A stretch of DNA of 46,465 bases from Pseudomonadota bacterium (GCA_026388275.1 JAPLKB010000025.1:1-46465), one strand, 5' to 3'. Counted from the stretch's first letter, positions 1 through 8,191 are shown. Translations and numbers: made by a program. Notes: generated from the sequence alone by a model not told the origin.

Positions 1-1
1 A

Positions 2-205
2 CTGGTTACTTCCCGTCTTAAACCCTTCGTTGTTGACGGAAAACCCATTGAACAGGTAGGAATGCCGTGGCATTTCGGTTACGCCGGTATGGCCACAGGA
101 GACAGCGCCAACGTCCTGACCCCGGAATCATTAAGTCCAACCTCAAACATTCCTGAGTACAAAGCATTTCTTTGTAATGTTGAGAAGGGAGGTAACAGGT
201 CATGA
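2..205 (+). CDS. Formate dehydrogenase alpha subunit, C-terminal end (partial)
   Basis: The frame is open from the window edge to TGA at 203-205 and reads ...GMPWHFGYAGMATGDSANVL... then ...IPEYKAFLCNV. This matches the extreme C-terminus of the large molybdopterin subunit of respiratory formate dehydrogenases (FdnG/FdoG type). That subunit oxidises formate at a Mo/W-bis-MGD centre and is often a selenoprotein; the catalytic part lies outside the window, so this cannot be checked. The stop overlaps the ATG of the iron-sulfur subunit by 3 nt, with GGGAGG upstream, indicating translational coupling. Confidence 0.85.
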   Translation: MVTSRLKPFVVDGKPIEQVGMPWHFGYAGMATGDSANVLTPESLSPTSNIPEYKAFLCNVEKGGNRS

Positions 206-1041
206 GCGCAACAAGAGATTTTTCCCAGGATAGAACATTTCTGATAGATATGACAAGATGCACAGGTTGTCGTGCCTGCCAGGTGGCGTGCAAACAATGG
301 AATCAGATGAAGGCTGAAAAGACCGTGTTTTTCAATGGCGAAGGCTACCAGAACCCGCCTGCCATGTCCGAATACACCCTTACAAAGGTCAAATTCCGCG
401 ATTATGAAAAAAACGGCCATAACCAGTTCGCCTTCTACAAAGAAATGTGTATGCACTGTAACGAACCTGCATGTGTATCGGTATGTCCGGTAAGCGCATT
501 TATCAAGACACCGGAAGGACCTGTTGTGTATGACACAAAACGTTGCATCGGGTGCCGTTTTTGTATGGTCGCCTGTCCCTTTGGCGTGCCCAAATACCAA
601 TGGAGCAAGGCCCTGCCCTTAGTGGTAAAATGCACCGGATGCTACAGCCGGCTTAAGGCAGGACTGAAACCTGCATGCGCAAAGGCATGTCCCTCGGCCA
701 TCTCCTACGGCAGCCGCACGGACATGATTCAGGAGGCAAAACGGCGTCTTGCGGCAAAACCTGACCGTTATTTTAATAAGATCTATGGACTCGAAGAGGC
801 TGGCGGAACAAGCGTTCTTTATCTGACCGAACAGCCTTTTGATGAACTCGGGTTCAAGAACGTCACGAGACGCCCCCTACCCTCTCTCACGTGGGCAGCT
901 CTGCGTTTTGTACCGGCCGTATTCCTCACCATGGGCGGGTCGCTGGCCTTTATTTCATGGCTTACACACAGAAAGGACCGGTTGCGCAAGGAAGAGGAGG
1001 CAAGAAAATCAGCTTCGACCCAGCCAAAGGAGGATAAATAA
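202..1041 (+). CDS. Formate dehydrogenase iron-sulfur (beta) subunit
   Basis: This 279-residue electron-transfer subunit has four ferredoxin-type cysteine clusters in order: CTGCRACQVACKQWN (about residue 21), CMHCNEPACVSVCP (about 88), CIGCRFCMVACP (about 117) and CTGCYSRLKAGLKPACAKACP (from about 147). These would bind four [4Fe-4S] clusters, as in FdnH/FdoH, carrying electrons from the alpha subunit to the membrane subunit. A single hydrophobic helix near residues 230-252 (AALRFVPAVFLTMGGSLAFISW) followed by a charged lysine-rich tail fits the C-terminal anchor of this family. The ATG overlaps the alpha stop and its own stop overlaps the next ATG (TAATG), so the three subunits form one coupled operon. 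Confidence 0.93.
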   Translation: MSATRDFSQDRTFLIDMTRCTGCRACQVACKQWNQMKAEKTVFFNGEGYQNPPAMSEYTLTKVKFRDYEKNGHNQFAFYKEMCMHCNEPACVSVCPVSAFIKTPEGPVVYDTKRCIGCRFCMVACPFGVPKYQWSKALPLVVKCTGCYSRLKAGLKPACAKACPSAISYGSRTDMIQEAKRRLAAKPDRYFNKIYGLEEAGGTSVLYLTEQPFDELGFKNVTRRPLPSLTWAALRFVPAVFLTMGGSLAFISWLTHRKDRLRKEEEARKSASTQPKEDK

Positions 1042-2246
1042 TGTCCGCTATAGCTAATATAAAACAGGAGATTAAAAGCTATCATCCGTTTATCAAGACG
1101 CTTATGTTTCTGGTTACAGCAGGCGTACTTGCTGCTGCAGCCCGTTTCGTCTTCGGTCTGGGCGCTACCACTAACTTAAGCGATACATACCCGTGGGGAC
1201 TTTGGATTTCATTTGACGTTGTTACATCCGTTCCTCTGGCCGCAGGTGCATTTGTCCTGGGGGCTGTAGTTCACTGCTTTCATATTAAAAAACTCGAACC
1301 GCTTGTACGACCTGCAGTTGTGACCGGTTTTCTCGGCTATTCCCTTGTATGTATCGGTCTTATCCTTGATCTGGGGCAGCCCCATCGGGGATGGCACGTC
1401 TTCGCATATCCGAATCTTCATTCACCTATGTTTGAAGTAGCCCTTTGCGTTATGTCTTACACTACGGTTGCCTGCCTTGAGTTTCTTCCATCCGTATGCG
1501 AAAAATTCGGGTTCCATGTTCCGCTGCGCCTTCTCCGCAGCATAGAAGTGCCCCTTATAGTCCTTGGAGCTGCTATTGCCACCTTGCACCAATCTACTAT
1601 CGGCACTTTTTTTCTCATTGCGGCTGACAAATTACACAACCTATGGTACAACCCGCTCTTACCGTTGCTGTTCTGGACTTCAGCGGTTTTTACAGGCTTC
1701 TGCATTATCATTATCGAAGCCGTTATGGTACACAGATACTTAAAACAACCTGACGAAACAGAGTTGCTTGCAACACTGACAAAGATTATCCCCTGGTTTC
1801 TCGGTATTTACCTTATTATCAAGCTTTGTTCGTTATTCTTTCTGAGCGCAAGGCCGCTTTTTGATCGTCCGGGCCTCACAATCCTTTTTCTTATGGAGTT
1901 GGTACTCGGGATCATAATTCCATTAATCATGTTTATGACAAAACGCATCAGGACCGACAGCAGTTGGCAGTTGCGCGCGGCGAGTATGGTAGCTTTCTTC
2001 GGACTTGTGTTGAACAGGTTTAACGTTTCCATGTTCGGCCTTATCCAGAAAGACCAGCAGATATATTATCCGTCATTCCTCGAATCGGTTGTTACAATAG
2101 GGATTATAGCAGCCCATATACTGTTTTTCGCTTTGATCGCAAGGTACTTCCCTATCTTTGAACACCATCCTGAAGAGGTTGATTATACAATCCCGGATCA
2201 TTTTCACAGGATCGATAAACAGACCATTTCTGAAAAGGCAGTGTAA
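1041..2246 (+). CDS. NrfD/HybB-type membrane subunit of formate dehydrogenase
   Basis: This 401-residue integral membrane protein has about ten hydrophobic segments (for example LMFLVTAGVLAAAARFVFGL at residues 21-40 and WFLGIYLIIKLCSLFFLSA). The conserved DTYPWGLWISFDVV near residue 48 is typical of NrfD/HybB/PsrC quinone-interacting subunits. In this operon it replaces the b-type cytochrome FdnI, so electrons from formate would pass to the quinone pool without haem. It starts at ATG overlapping the beta-subunit stop by one base, with AAAGGAGG immediately upstream. No further gene follows closely; a 13-bp perfect hairpin lies 12 nt downstream. Confidence 0.9.
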   Translation: MSAIANIKQEIKSYHPFIKTLMFLVTAGVLAAAARFVFGLGATTNLSDTYPWGLWISFDVVTSVPLAAGAFVLGAVVHCFHIKKLEPLVRPAVVTGFLGYSLVCIGLILDLGQPHRGWHVFAYPNLHSPMFEVALCVMSYTTVACLEFLPSVCEKFGFHVPLRLLRSIEVPLIVLGAAIATLHQSTIGTFFLIAADKLHNLWYNPLLPLLFWTSAVFTGFCIIIIEAVMVHRYLKQPDETELLATLTKIIPWFLGIYLIIKLCSLFFLSARPLFDRPGLTILFLMELVLGIIIPLIMFMTKRIRTDSSWQLRAASMVAFFGLVLNRFNVSMFGLIQKDQQIYYPSFLESVVTIGIIAAHILFFALIARYFPIFEHHPEEVDYTIPDHFHRIDKQTISEKAV

Positions 2247-2257
2247 ACAATATAAAA

Positions 2258-2291
2258 TTGGATTCACACAAGTTTATCTGTGTGAATCCAA
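2258..2291 (+). terminator. 13-bp perfect hairpin after the fdh operon
   Basis: TTGGATTCACACA (2258-2270) is followed by an 8-nt loop and TGTGTGAATCCAA (2279-2291). No T-run follows, so this is a terminator-like or mRNA-stabilising stem rather than a classical intrinsic terminator. The core GGATTCACA...TGTGAATCC also occurs inside the large dispersed repeats at 30110, 31599 and 44707. Confidence 0.55.
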
Positions 2292-2412
2292 ACCGTGAAA
2301 CTCCGGCAGGTTATGTTGTTGACTAACATGCTGAAAAAGTGATATTGCTATTACGGGACACCCGCAAGCTTGGTATAAGCTTTGACGTGGATATCTGCGC
2401 AAGGAGGAAAAT

Positions 2413-2613
2413 ATGTTTGGCCTTGGAATGCCGGAACTTATTGTAATAATGGTAATAGCCCTGATAATTTTCGGAGCGGGTAAACTGCCCGAGGTAGGAG
2501 GAGCTATCGGCAAGAGTATAAAGAGCTTTAAAAAATCAATCAAAGAGCCTGACGAAACAGATATTACCCCAAAAGATGAAAAGGATAACAAAACACCTCC
2601 TTCAAAGACATAA
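2413..2613 (+). CDS. tatA: Twin-arginine translocase subunit TatA/TatE
   Basis: This 66-residue protein has the TatA layout: a short N-terminus, one transmembrane helix ([22 protein letters not shown]), the FGxxKLPE hinge, an amphipathic helix ([17 protein letters not shown]) and a charged tail. TatA forms the pore that exports folded, twin-arginine-tagged proteins such as formate dehydrogenase alpha subunits, consistent with its place just after the fdh genes. AAGGAGGAAAAT precedes the ATG. No tatB or tatC is nearby. Confidence 0.92.
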   Translation: MFGLGMPELIVIMVIALIIFGAGKLPEVGGAIGKSIKSFKKSIKEPDETDITPKDEKDNKTPPSKT

Positions 2614-2624
2614 CACCACCCTCT

Positions 2625-3599
2625 ATGGAAATTCTGAACGGTTTTGAGCATTCATCGATAGAAAAAGCAGTTGAAATACTAAAAAAAGGTGCCTTGGTCG
2701 CCTTCCCCACAGAGACCGTATATGGTCTTGGTGCTGACGCCCTGAACCCTTATGCAGTGGCAAAAATATTTGAGACTAAAAAAAGACCGAGATTTGATCC
2801 GCTAATTGTCCACATCGGAGAAAGGGAATGGGTATCAGCCATTGCTGATTATGTGCCCCCCGAAGCTGAAAAACTGATTGACAGATACTGGCCCGGGCCC
2901 CTTACCATGATACTTAAAAAAAAAGATGCTATACCCGGCATCGTCACTGCCGGCCTCTCTACAGTGGCCATACGCATGCCTTCTCACCCGGTAGCACTCC
3001 AGCTTATAAGGAGCTTCGATGGCCCCATTGCTGCGCCAAGCGCCAACCCTTTCGGCTATATAAGCCCTACCAACGCACAGCATGTGGCAAAGATGCTTGG
3101 GGAGAGCGTGCCGCTGATACTTGATGGAGGGAGCAGCAATTACGGAATCGAATCAACAATAGTTTCCTTCCATGAAGGAAAAACATATTTGCACAGACAC
3201 GGTGCAATCAGCTTGGAGGAGCTTTCCGCAACAGCCGGAGCTGTTTATGAAAAGAGTAATAATGGTTCTTGCGAAGCGCCAGGGCAACTGCCCTATCACT
3301 ATGCGCCAATAAAACCGTTGAAAATTATCAAGACAATCGACGAGATACATAACATGCAGTCATCTTTTCTTGCTTTTAAAAAATCGTCCGAAACACCAAT
3401 CTCGAAATATGTTAAGATTTTGTCAAGTACTGGAAATATGAGAGAAGCTGCCGCAAATTTTTTTTCTTGCCTTATCGAATTGGATCGTGATGATATTGAT
3501 ATTATTTACGCTGAAAACATACCGGAAACGGGTCTCGGGAAAGCTATGATGGAAAGGCTAAAGAAAGCATCAAAAAAATATAGGTATATAACCCATTGA
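2625..3599 (+). CDS. Threonylcarbamoyl-AMP synthase (Sua5/YwlC type)
   Basis: The YrdC/Sua5 fold is clear: GALVAFPTETVYGLGADA near residue 22, then KKRPRFDPLIVHI, YWPGPLT, IRMPSHPVALQLI and GPIAAPSANPFGYISPT. These residues bind threonine, bicarbonate and ATP to make threonylcarbamoyl-AMP for the t6A modification of ANN-decoding tRNAs. At 324 residues it is the long Sua5 form: the catalytic domain ends near residue 200 and an APGQLPYHYAP linker leads into the C-terminal Sua5 domain. The ATG lies 12 nt after the tatA stop and lacks a strong ribosome-binding site, so it is probably cotranscribed with tatA. Confidence 0.92.
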   Translation: MEILNGFEHSSIEKAVEILKKGALVAFPTETVYGLGADALNPYAVAKIFETKKRPRFDPLIVHIGEREWVSAIADYVPPEAEKLIDRYWPGPLTMILKKKDAIPGIVTAGLSTVAIRMPSHPVALQLIRSFDGPIAAPSANPFGYISPTNAQHVAKMLGESVPLILDGGSSNYGIESTIVSFHEGKTYLHRHGAISLEELSATAGAVYEKSNNGSCEAPGQLPYHYAPIKPLKIIKTIDEIHNMQSSFLAFKKSSETPISKYVKILSSTGNMREAAANFFSCLIELDRDDIDIIYAENIPETGLGKAMMERLKKASKKYRYITH

Positions 3600-3630
3600 T
3601 AATTTTAATAATCCGTGATAACCTAATTTT

Positions 3631-4101
3631 ATGAAAAAGCTCATATTGAAGTATACATTTATTGGGGAAATAGCTGAAAACATTAGGTTTTTAATTTGCT
3701 TAGTTTGTAGGCAACTTACCTCAACTGCCTTTAAAAACAATATGTTAGGATCGTTATCCTACAATTTATTCACAACATTTCCACAAAAATTGTGGAAAAC
3801 CTGCAAAAACCCTGTTTGTTTAAAGACATGTGCAATTTTGCTTTGCATACTGGTTTTGTTTTCTTGTAGTTCATCCAAATCAGCCAAAAAAGGAAGCTCT
3901 GCTCTTGATAATGCCGTTATATCAATGAGCGAAGATGAGGTAAGGAAAAAGCTCGGCGAACCGGATATAGTGAGTAAAACGCCTGAAAACAATATCATAT
4001 GGACATACAAACCACCATGGAAGATTATGCCGGATAACAAAGGTACAATTTATATTGAATTTGAGAACGGCAAGGTAACAAAAATTGTTAAAGCAAGGTG
4101 A
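3631..4101 (+). CDS. Small lipoprotein with a BamE/SmpA-like C-terminal domain
   Basis: The longest frame is 156 codons, but the lipobox ILVLFSC puts the lipidated cysteine at codon 79, too far in for a normal signal peptide. Translation probably begins later, at ATG 3742 or TTG 3790; the latter gives a 25-residue signal (WKTCKNPVCLKTCAILLCILVLFSC). No clear ribosome-binding site favours either. The mature part (MSEDEVRKKLGEPDIV...WTYKP...IYIEFENGKVTKIVK) matches the small fold of SmpA/BamE-like outer-membrane lipoproteins. The first ~50 codons are AT-rich and may be untranslated leader. Confidence 0.6.
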   Translation: MKKLILKYTFIGEIAENIRFLICLVCRQLTSTAFKNNMLGSLSYNLFTTFPQKLWKTCKNPVCLKTCAILLCILVLFSCSSSKSAKKGSSALDNAVISMSEDEVRKKLGEPDIVSKTPENNIIWTYKPPWKIMPDNKGTIYIEFENGKVTKIVKAR

Positions 4102-4104
4102 ACT

Positions 4105-4350
4105 ATGATATGTGAAAAATGTGCGGGCGAGATTGAGACCGTACTGTGTATTAACTGCAATGAAGAAATTTTAAAACTCGGCTCATATTGTTATATCTGC
4201 GGAAGTAAATTTGAAAAAGACAAGAGAGAAGCAGAAGGATCGGACATTGATCTTGAAAACAGAATACTATGCAGTGACGGTACTTGTATAGGTGTTGTAG
4301 AAAACGGGTTTTGTAAACTATGTGGAAAACCATACAGCCCGGAAGCTTAA
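4105..4350 (+). CDS. Small zinc-ribbon protein
   Basis: This 81-residue protein contains CxxC pairs: CEKC (residue 3), CINC (15), CYIC (29), CSDGTC (56) and CKLCG (70). It looks like two or three stacked zinc ribbons and has no enzymatic domain. It starts 3 nt after the upstream lipoprotein stop and is probably cotranscribed. No specific function can be assigned. The 144 bp to ftsY are AT-rich and show no gene. Confidence 0.7.
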   Translation: MICEKCAGEIETVLCINCNEEILKLGSYCYICGSKFEKDKREAEGSDIDLENRILCSDGTCIGVVENGFCKLCGKPYSPEA

Positions 4351-4494
4351 AGAACAGTTTAAAGCAAATAAAGGATTTAAATACATAATTAAAAACTTAC
4401 AAGTCTATTGAATGAAAGCGATGTTGAACAACTCTTAAACTCAATTTTACAATAGATATCCGGTACAGTTTTTTAATAATCACAGGACAAAACA

Positions 4495-5403
4495 ATGGGT
4501 TTTTTTGACAAGATAAAGGACGGTTTAACAAAAACAAGAGATCAGTTACTTACAAAGATTGAATGGGCCGTAAAAGGAAAGCCCATAGACGAAGACTCAT
4601 TCGATGAATTTGAAGAGGCGCTGCTTCTTTCAGATGCAGGTGTTGAAACAACTGCTTTTCTTGTAAATGCACTGAAAGAACGATGGAAAAGGGGACAAAT
4701 AAAGTCATCCGACGATATTAAGCAGTGTATGATAGAAGAAACTGAAGCCATTCTTAAGCCTGTCGAGGCACCGGTTGCTATCAATACCCACAGGCCTTTT
4801 ATCATACTTGCCCTAGGTGTAAACGGCGTCGGCAAAACAACTACATTAGCGAAAATTGCAAAGTTATATGGTGAATCCGGAAATAAAGTCCTTTTCGGGG
4901 CCTGTGATACATTCAGGGCTGCAGCGGTGGAACAACTTGAGGTATGGGCAGACAGACTTGGTATTGAGATGGTTAAGCATAAAGAAGGCTCCGACCCGGC
5001 CGCAGTAGCCTACGATGCCACAAAAGCTGCTACAGCAAGGGGTATCGATATATTAATGCTTGACACGGCAGGCAGACTCCATACAAAGGTAAACCTTATG
5101 GAGGAGATGAAAAAAATTAAAAGGATAGTAAGTAAGGAAATTGAAGGAGCACCTCACGAAACATTGCTCGTTGTAGATGCAACAAACGGACAAAATGCCA
5201 TAACCCAGGCAAAGGCATTCAATGAAGCAATTGGTGTAACCGGTATTGTAATAACAAAGCTTGACGGCACTGCAAAGGGAGGGTTTATCCTGCCTATTGC
5301 CCATACGTTAAAGATACCGATACGATTTATAGGCGTCGGTGAAAAATTTGATGACCTTATTCCTTTTAACGCAAGTGATTTTGCAAAGGCCCTTTTCGAA
5401 TAG
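4495..5403 (+). CDS. ftsY: Signal recognition particle receptor FtsY
   Basis: This 302-residue SRP GTPase has an N domain (residues 1-95) and a G domain with GVNGVGKTTTLAKIAKL (G1), DTFRAAAVEQLEVW (insertion box), DTAGRLHT (G3), TKLDGTAKGG (G4/closing loop) and a terminal GVGEKFDDLIPF. It docks SRP-ribosome complexes at the membrane. The protein lacks the long acidic A domain of E. coli FtsY, which is common outside the gammaproteobacteria; the N-terminal MGFFDKIKDGLTKTRDQL is the amphipathic membrane-targeting helix. Directly after the stop lies one copy of a ~45-bp repeat also found at 39215. Confidence 0.96.
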   Translation: MGFFDKIKDGLTKTRDQLLTKIEWAVKGKPIDEDSFDEFEEALLLSDAGVETTAFLVNALKERWKRGQIKSSDDIKQCMIEETEAILKPVEAPVAINTHRPFIILALGVNGVGKTTTLAKIAKLYGESGNKVLFGACDTFRAAAVEQLEVWADRLGIEMVKHKEGSDPAAVAYDATKAATARGIDILMLDTAGRLHTKVNLMEEMKKIKRIVSKEIEGAPHETLLVVDATNGQNAITQAKAFNEAIGVTGIVITKLDGTAKGGFILPIAHTLKIPIRFIGVGEKFDDLIPFNASDFAKALFE

Positions 5404-5454
5404 TCATACCAATTCGCCTTAAATCATATAACTTCGTTAATTCGTGCTATCTCA
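5404..5454. repeat. ~45-bp direct repeat, copy 1 (partner 39215-39254)
   Basis: TCATACCAATTCGCCTT followed by AAATCATATAACTTCG and GCTATCTC recurs in the same orientation at 39215-39254, with small internal indels. Each copy lies just outside a decayed tyrosine-recombinase fragment (5490-5802 and 38974-39123), and both fragments are on the minus strand. Confidence 0.7.
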
Positions 5455-5489
5455 GGAAATGCTCCCATCCACGCATTGATTTCACATTT

Positions 5490-5802
5490 TCAACCTGTTT
5501 CAAGGTTTACTCCCATATTTGCCATTAGGATTGGCAACTGTTTAATCGCGAGGGAAGTAATGAGCGACAAAGACCAGGCTCCCTTGTATGTAATCACCGT
5601 ATCTGCTGCCTGTTTTACCTGCCACTCAGCAACTTTCTCGTCTGCCTCAAGGGAGTCGTCAAGATATTGATTTATTTTATTTAAATCCATATCTTCAGGT
5701 TCATATTCACAGAACTTAAGATATTTTTTTGTCCAGTGGATATAATACTTAATCTTATTCTCCGGTACCTTGTTTGATTTAGACAGGAATGTCTGAAATT
5801 AG
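5490..5802 (-). pseudogene. Integron-type tyrosine recombinase, N-terminal remnant
   Basis: The minus frame from a TAA at about 5803 reads FQTFLSKSNKVPENKIKYYIH, then WTKKYLKFCE, and later EKVAEWQVKQAADTVITYK. This is the SAM-like core-binding domain that begins XerC/D-like and IntI integrases (VPEK..YY..W..RFL...WQV.QA..A...Y). After about 80 residues the similarity stops and unrelated codons lead to TGA at 5490. There is no start codon in frame upstream and no catalytic domain, so this is a remnant. It is oriented away from the + strand cassettes, as an integron integrase normally is. Confidence 0.65.
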
Positions 5803-5934
5803 CTTAGCAAGCCAACTCCTTTTGATTAAAACTGAGCAATTACTGCATATCTTCTATTGTCAACCATAGCTATTATTTTTTGTATCTATCTGATTTTATA
5901 TGTATTATCTTTCAATGTCTAATTATTTAATGTG

Positions 5935-5963
5935 TTGACATCTTTCTTAGCAAATACTAATAT
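5935..5963 (+). promoter_or_regulatory. Strong sigma70-type promoter, Pc-like position
   Basis: TTGACA (5935-5940), a 17-nt spacer and TAATAT (5958-5963) form a near-consensus promoter reading toward the + cassettes. It lies between the integrase remnant and the first cassette gene, where an integron cassette promoter Pc would be expected. The rest of 5803-6035 is AT-rich and contains no gene. Confidence 0.6.
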
Positions 5964-5994
5964 TTCGTAAATTACTGCATGCAATATATTAATT

Positions 5995-6001
5995 GTTGGG
6001 C
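5995..6001 (+). other. Candidate integron recombination core GTTGGGC
   Basis: GTTGGGC fits the core GTTRRRY at which cassettes join attI or attC. It sits 32 nt past the Pc-like promoter and 35 nt before the first cassette gene. A seven-base match alone is weak; position is the main support. Confidence 0.35.
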
Positions 6002-6035
6002 AGCATCAAACTGATAAATTGAAAAAGGAGACGCC

Positions 6036-6845
6036 ATGAGACAGAAAGGAATCGCACTCGTCTTGACCATAATAGTTTCAACATGCTTAGTGATCTTGTT
6101 GCAAACGTCCATGGGGGCACAGGAGCCAACCAAGCCTGATAAGACAGGTGTTGTATTGCGAGCCTATGGTCCTGGCGGCCCTGCTCCGGCTATGCGCGAG
6201 GCCGCGAAGGTATTTGGAGAAATGAAGGGAATTAAGGTTGAAATCACCGCTGGTCCCACACCGGCCTGGAAGGACCAGGCGATGAAAGATGCCGATTTAA
6301 TCTTTAGCGGTTCCGAGTATATGATGACCGACTTCGCGCAGAAAGACCTCCCTGCGCTAATCGACACATCAACGATCCGTACTCTGTACCTGCGTCCTTC
6401 GGCAATTCTCGTCCGCCCCGGAAATCCGAAGGGTATTAAAGGCATTAAAGATCTTGCCAAGATAGGTGTTAGGATTCTCGTGGTTCAAGGTGCCGGACAA
6501 GTTGGCATGTGGGAGGATGTAGCTGGCCGAACAGGGAATGTTAACCTAGTAGATGGGGTGCGCCGTAACATCGGCTTCTTCGCACCAAACAGTGCTGAGG
6601 CCAAAAAACTCTGGGCCAATGATCATACCTATGATGTTTGGCTCATTTGGACCATTTGGCAAAAAGAGAGTCCGGCTTCTGCCGACCTAATCAACATTGA
6701 ACCAGAGAACACAATTTATCGCTCGTGCGGCATTGCAATCACAAATAGTTCAGAGAGAAAAGTATTGGGAAAGGAGTTCGCCGATTTCCTTCAGTCTCCC
6801 GTCGGACAAGCAATATTCGTGAAATGGGGTTGGATAGCACCATAG
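6036..6845 (+). CDS. Periplasmic solute-binding protein (ModA/AccA-like)
   Basis: This 269-residue protein has an N-terminal signal peptide (hydrophobic IALVLTIIVSTCLVILLQ, cleavage near SMGAQE). The rest is a type 2 periplasmic binding fold: AYGPGGPAPAMREAAKVFGE, KDADLIFSGSEYMMTDF, LYLRPSAILVRPGNPKGI, VVQGAGQVGMWEDVAGR and a terminal FADFLQSPVGQAIFVKWGW. The family resembles molybdate/oxyanion-binding components, but no permease or ATPase gene is adjacent, so the ligand and transporter are unknown. A good AAAAAGGAG precedes the ATG. It would be the first gene after the Pc-like promoter; no attC is recognisable downstream, where an IS-end scrap lies. Confidence 0.75.
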   Translation: MRQKGIALVLTIIVSTCLVILLQTSMGAQEPTKPDKTGVVLRAYGPGGPAPAMREAAKVFGEMKGIKVEITAGPTPAWKDQAMKDADLIFSGSEYMMTDFAQKDLPALIDTSTIRTLYLRPSAILVRPGNPKGIKGIKDLAKIGVRILVVQGAGQVGMWEDVAGRTGNVNLVDGVRRNIGFFAPNSAEAKKLWANDHTYDVWLIWTIWQKESPASADLINIEPENTIYRSCGIAITNSSERKVLGKEFADFLQSPVGQAIFVKWGWIAP

Positions 6846-7014
6846 AACGGGCCGATCAGCCGTCCACCCAGTTAGGTGATAGAGCTAAATGGCCAAGGCG
6901 TAAACAACGTATGGTTTGTTATCAATCCAGATAATTTTCCACCTAAGTAGTTGTACGACAGGAGTTCTTGTAACCAGCCGATAGTGCCACCTATCCAGCG
7001 GGTGGAGCGGACGG

Positions 7015-7092
7015 TGTACCCCCCCAATAAAGTGGGCACTCTCGAGTAACTATAAGGAGGAAGTGTACAATGGGAAAAGGGGGGATGAGATA
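7015..7092 (+). mobile_element. Possible IS3-family left-end remnant
   Basis: TGTACCCCCCCAATAAAGTG followed by GGCACT, then AAGGAGG and ATGGGAAAA, resembles the left inverted repeat and orfA start of IS3-family elements. The frame stops after seven codons (MGKGGMR) and nothing transposase-like follows. The rest of 6846-7140 shows no gene. Identification is from pattern only. Confidence 0.35.
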
Positions 7093-7158
7093 GGAATATC
7101 CAACAAGTCTTGCTACTAATTTAAGTATGTAAGTTCAATTATGGAAAGGAGATTTTAT

Positions 7159-7776
7159 ATGAAATGCTTTATGAAAATATCCTTCCTTGTAGTACTATTC
7201 GGAATGTTTTCTGCACAAGCATTTGCACAAGTTGAAATACATAAGTATGAAGGGAAAGCCCTATCCCCATATGATAGACAGTATGATAATTCTATCAAAG
7301 GCCCGCAAACCGTTGATATAGGCAAGTATAAGCTACTCATTAACGGGAAAGTTCAACAGCCACAATCTTTTACCTATAATGAGATACTAGGACTTCATTC
7401 GGTTACACGAGCTATAACGCTGCATTGTGTTGAAGGATGGAACGAATACTTGCTTTTTAAAGGTGTACGTTTAGTAGATTTACTTAAGAAAGCGAATCCA
7501 AATAAAGAAGTACAAACAGTCATATTCTATGCAGCAGATGGCTATTCATCATCATTGGAATATAAGTTCATTATTAAAAACGACATTATGATAGCCTACG
7601 AAATCAATGGGAAAAGACTGGATTCTGAGCGAGGATTTCCTTTACAAGTAGTTGCTGAATCAAAGTATGGATATAAATGGGTTAAATGGGTTACACATAT
7701 TGAGTTATCAGATAAGCCATATATAGGATATTGGGAAAAGCAGGGATATGATAATGAGGCAGATATTCTAAAATAA
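7159..7776 (+). CDS. Molybdopterin-dependent oxidoreductase, periplasmic (MsrP/SuoX-like fold)
   Basis: This protein of about 205 residues begins with a signal peptide (MKCFMKISFLVVLFGMFSAQ, then AFA). The mature part has the oxidoreductase molybdopterin-binding fold: LLINGKVQQPQSFTYNEI, ITLHCVEGWN with the probable Mo-ligand cysteine, FKGVRLVDLL, FYAADGYSSSLE, GFPLQVVAESKYGYKWVKWV and ELSDKPYIGYWE. Substrate is unknown. ATG 7159 is chosen because AAAGGAG lies at the right distance; an upstream ATG at 7141 is in frame. The gene is AT-rich and is followed by an attC site, so it is probably an integron cassette. Confidence 0.82.
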   Translation: MKCFMKISFLVVLFGMFSAQAFAQVEIHKYEGKALSPYDRQYDNSIKGPQTVDIGKYKLLINGKVQQPQSFTYNEILGLHSVTRAITLHCVEGWNEYLLFKGVRLVDLLKKANPNKEVQTVIFYAADGYSSSLEYKFIIKNDIMIAYEINGKRLDSERGFPLQVVAESKYGYKWVKWVTHIELSDKPYIGYWEKQGYDNEADILK

Positions 7777-7817
7777 TAAGAATTAGGCAGTATAAGCACG
7801 AAATGTAGTAAAAAGAT

Positions 7818-7933
7818 GCCTGACAACCGCTTCGACCTGACAACGCTATTGTCACGGTTTGCGCGGTTCGCTTCACTCACGTAGCATAAACCGCGCCAAT
7901 TTGACGCGTTTAAGGTCAAGCGAATGTTATCTG
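7818..7933 (+). other. attC-like recombination site (long form, ~116 bp)
   Basis: TGACAACCGCTTCGACCT (7821-7838) is complementary to AAGGTCAAGCG...GTTATCT at the other end (7911-7932) with one unpaired base (CGCTTCGACCT against AGGTCAAGCG), the hallmark of attC L boxes. The inner part carries further stems (GGTTTGCGCGG and CCGCGCC). It follows the oxidoreductase gene and precedes vapBC. Confidence 0.65.
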
Positions 7934-7998
7934 AATACCGCTTGACATGTATGCATCGTATTGGCATACTTATGCATATTATTAAGAGAGGTGGCACT

Positions 7999-8190
7999 AT
8001 GAGAACAACGCTTAATATCGAAGACAGTCTGATTGATCAGGCATCAAGAATGACGGGCATAAAGGAAAAGACCACACTGGTAAAGCTCGGACTGGAGGCG
8101 CTCGTAGCAAGAGAAAGCGCAAAGAGGCTTGCTAAATTAGGAGGTACTGAGAAACAGTTGAAGCCAGTACCAAGGAGGCGCAGTATTTAA
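7999..8190 (+). CDS. vapB: VapB-type antitoxin
   Basis: This 63-residue protein begins MRTTLNIEDSLIDQASRMTG, the ribbon-helix-helix DNA-binding start typical of VapB antitoxins whose partner is a PIN toxin. The C-terminal half (ALVARESAKRLAKLGGTEKQ) would wrap the toxin. GAGAGGTGG precedes this ATG; the frame also extends upstream to 7924, but that part overlaps the attC end. The next gene starts 1 nt after the stop, the usual coupled antitoxin-toxin order. Confidence 0.85.
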   Translation: MRTTLNIEDSLIDQASRMTGIKEKTTLVKLGLEALVARESAKRLAKLGGTEKQLKPVPRRRSI

Positions 8191-8191
8191 A

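Noticed and set aside
3631-3790. Chromosomal origin from the DnaA-box-like cluster
   Set aside because: Only three loose boxes, no dnaA, dnaN or gidA/parAB neighbours.
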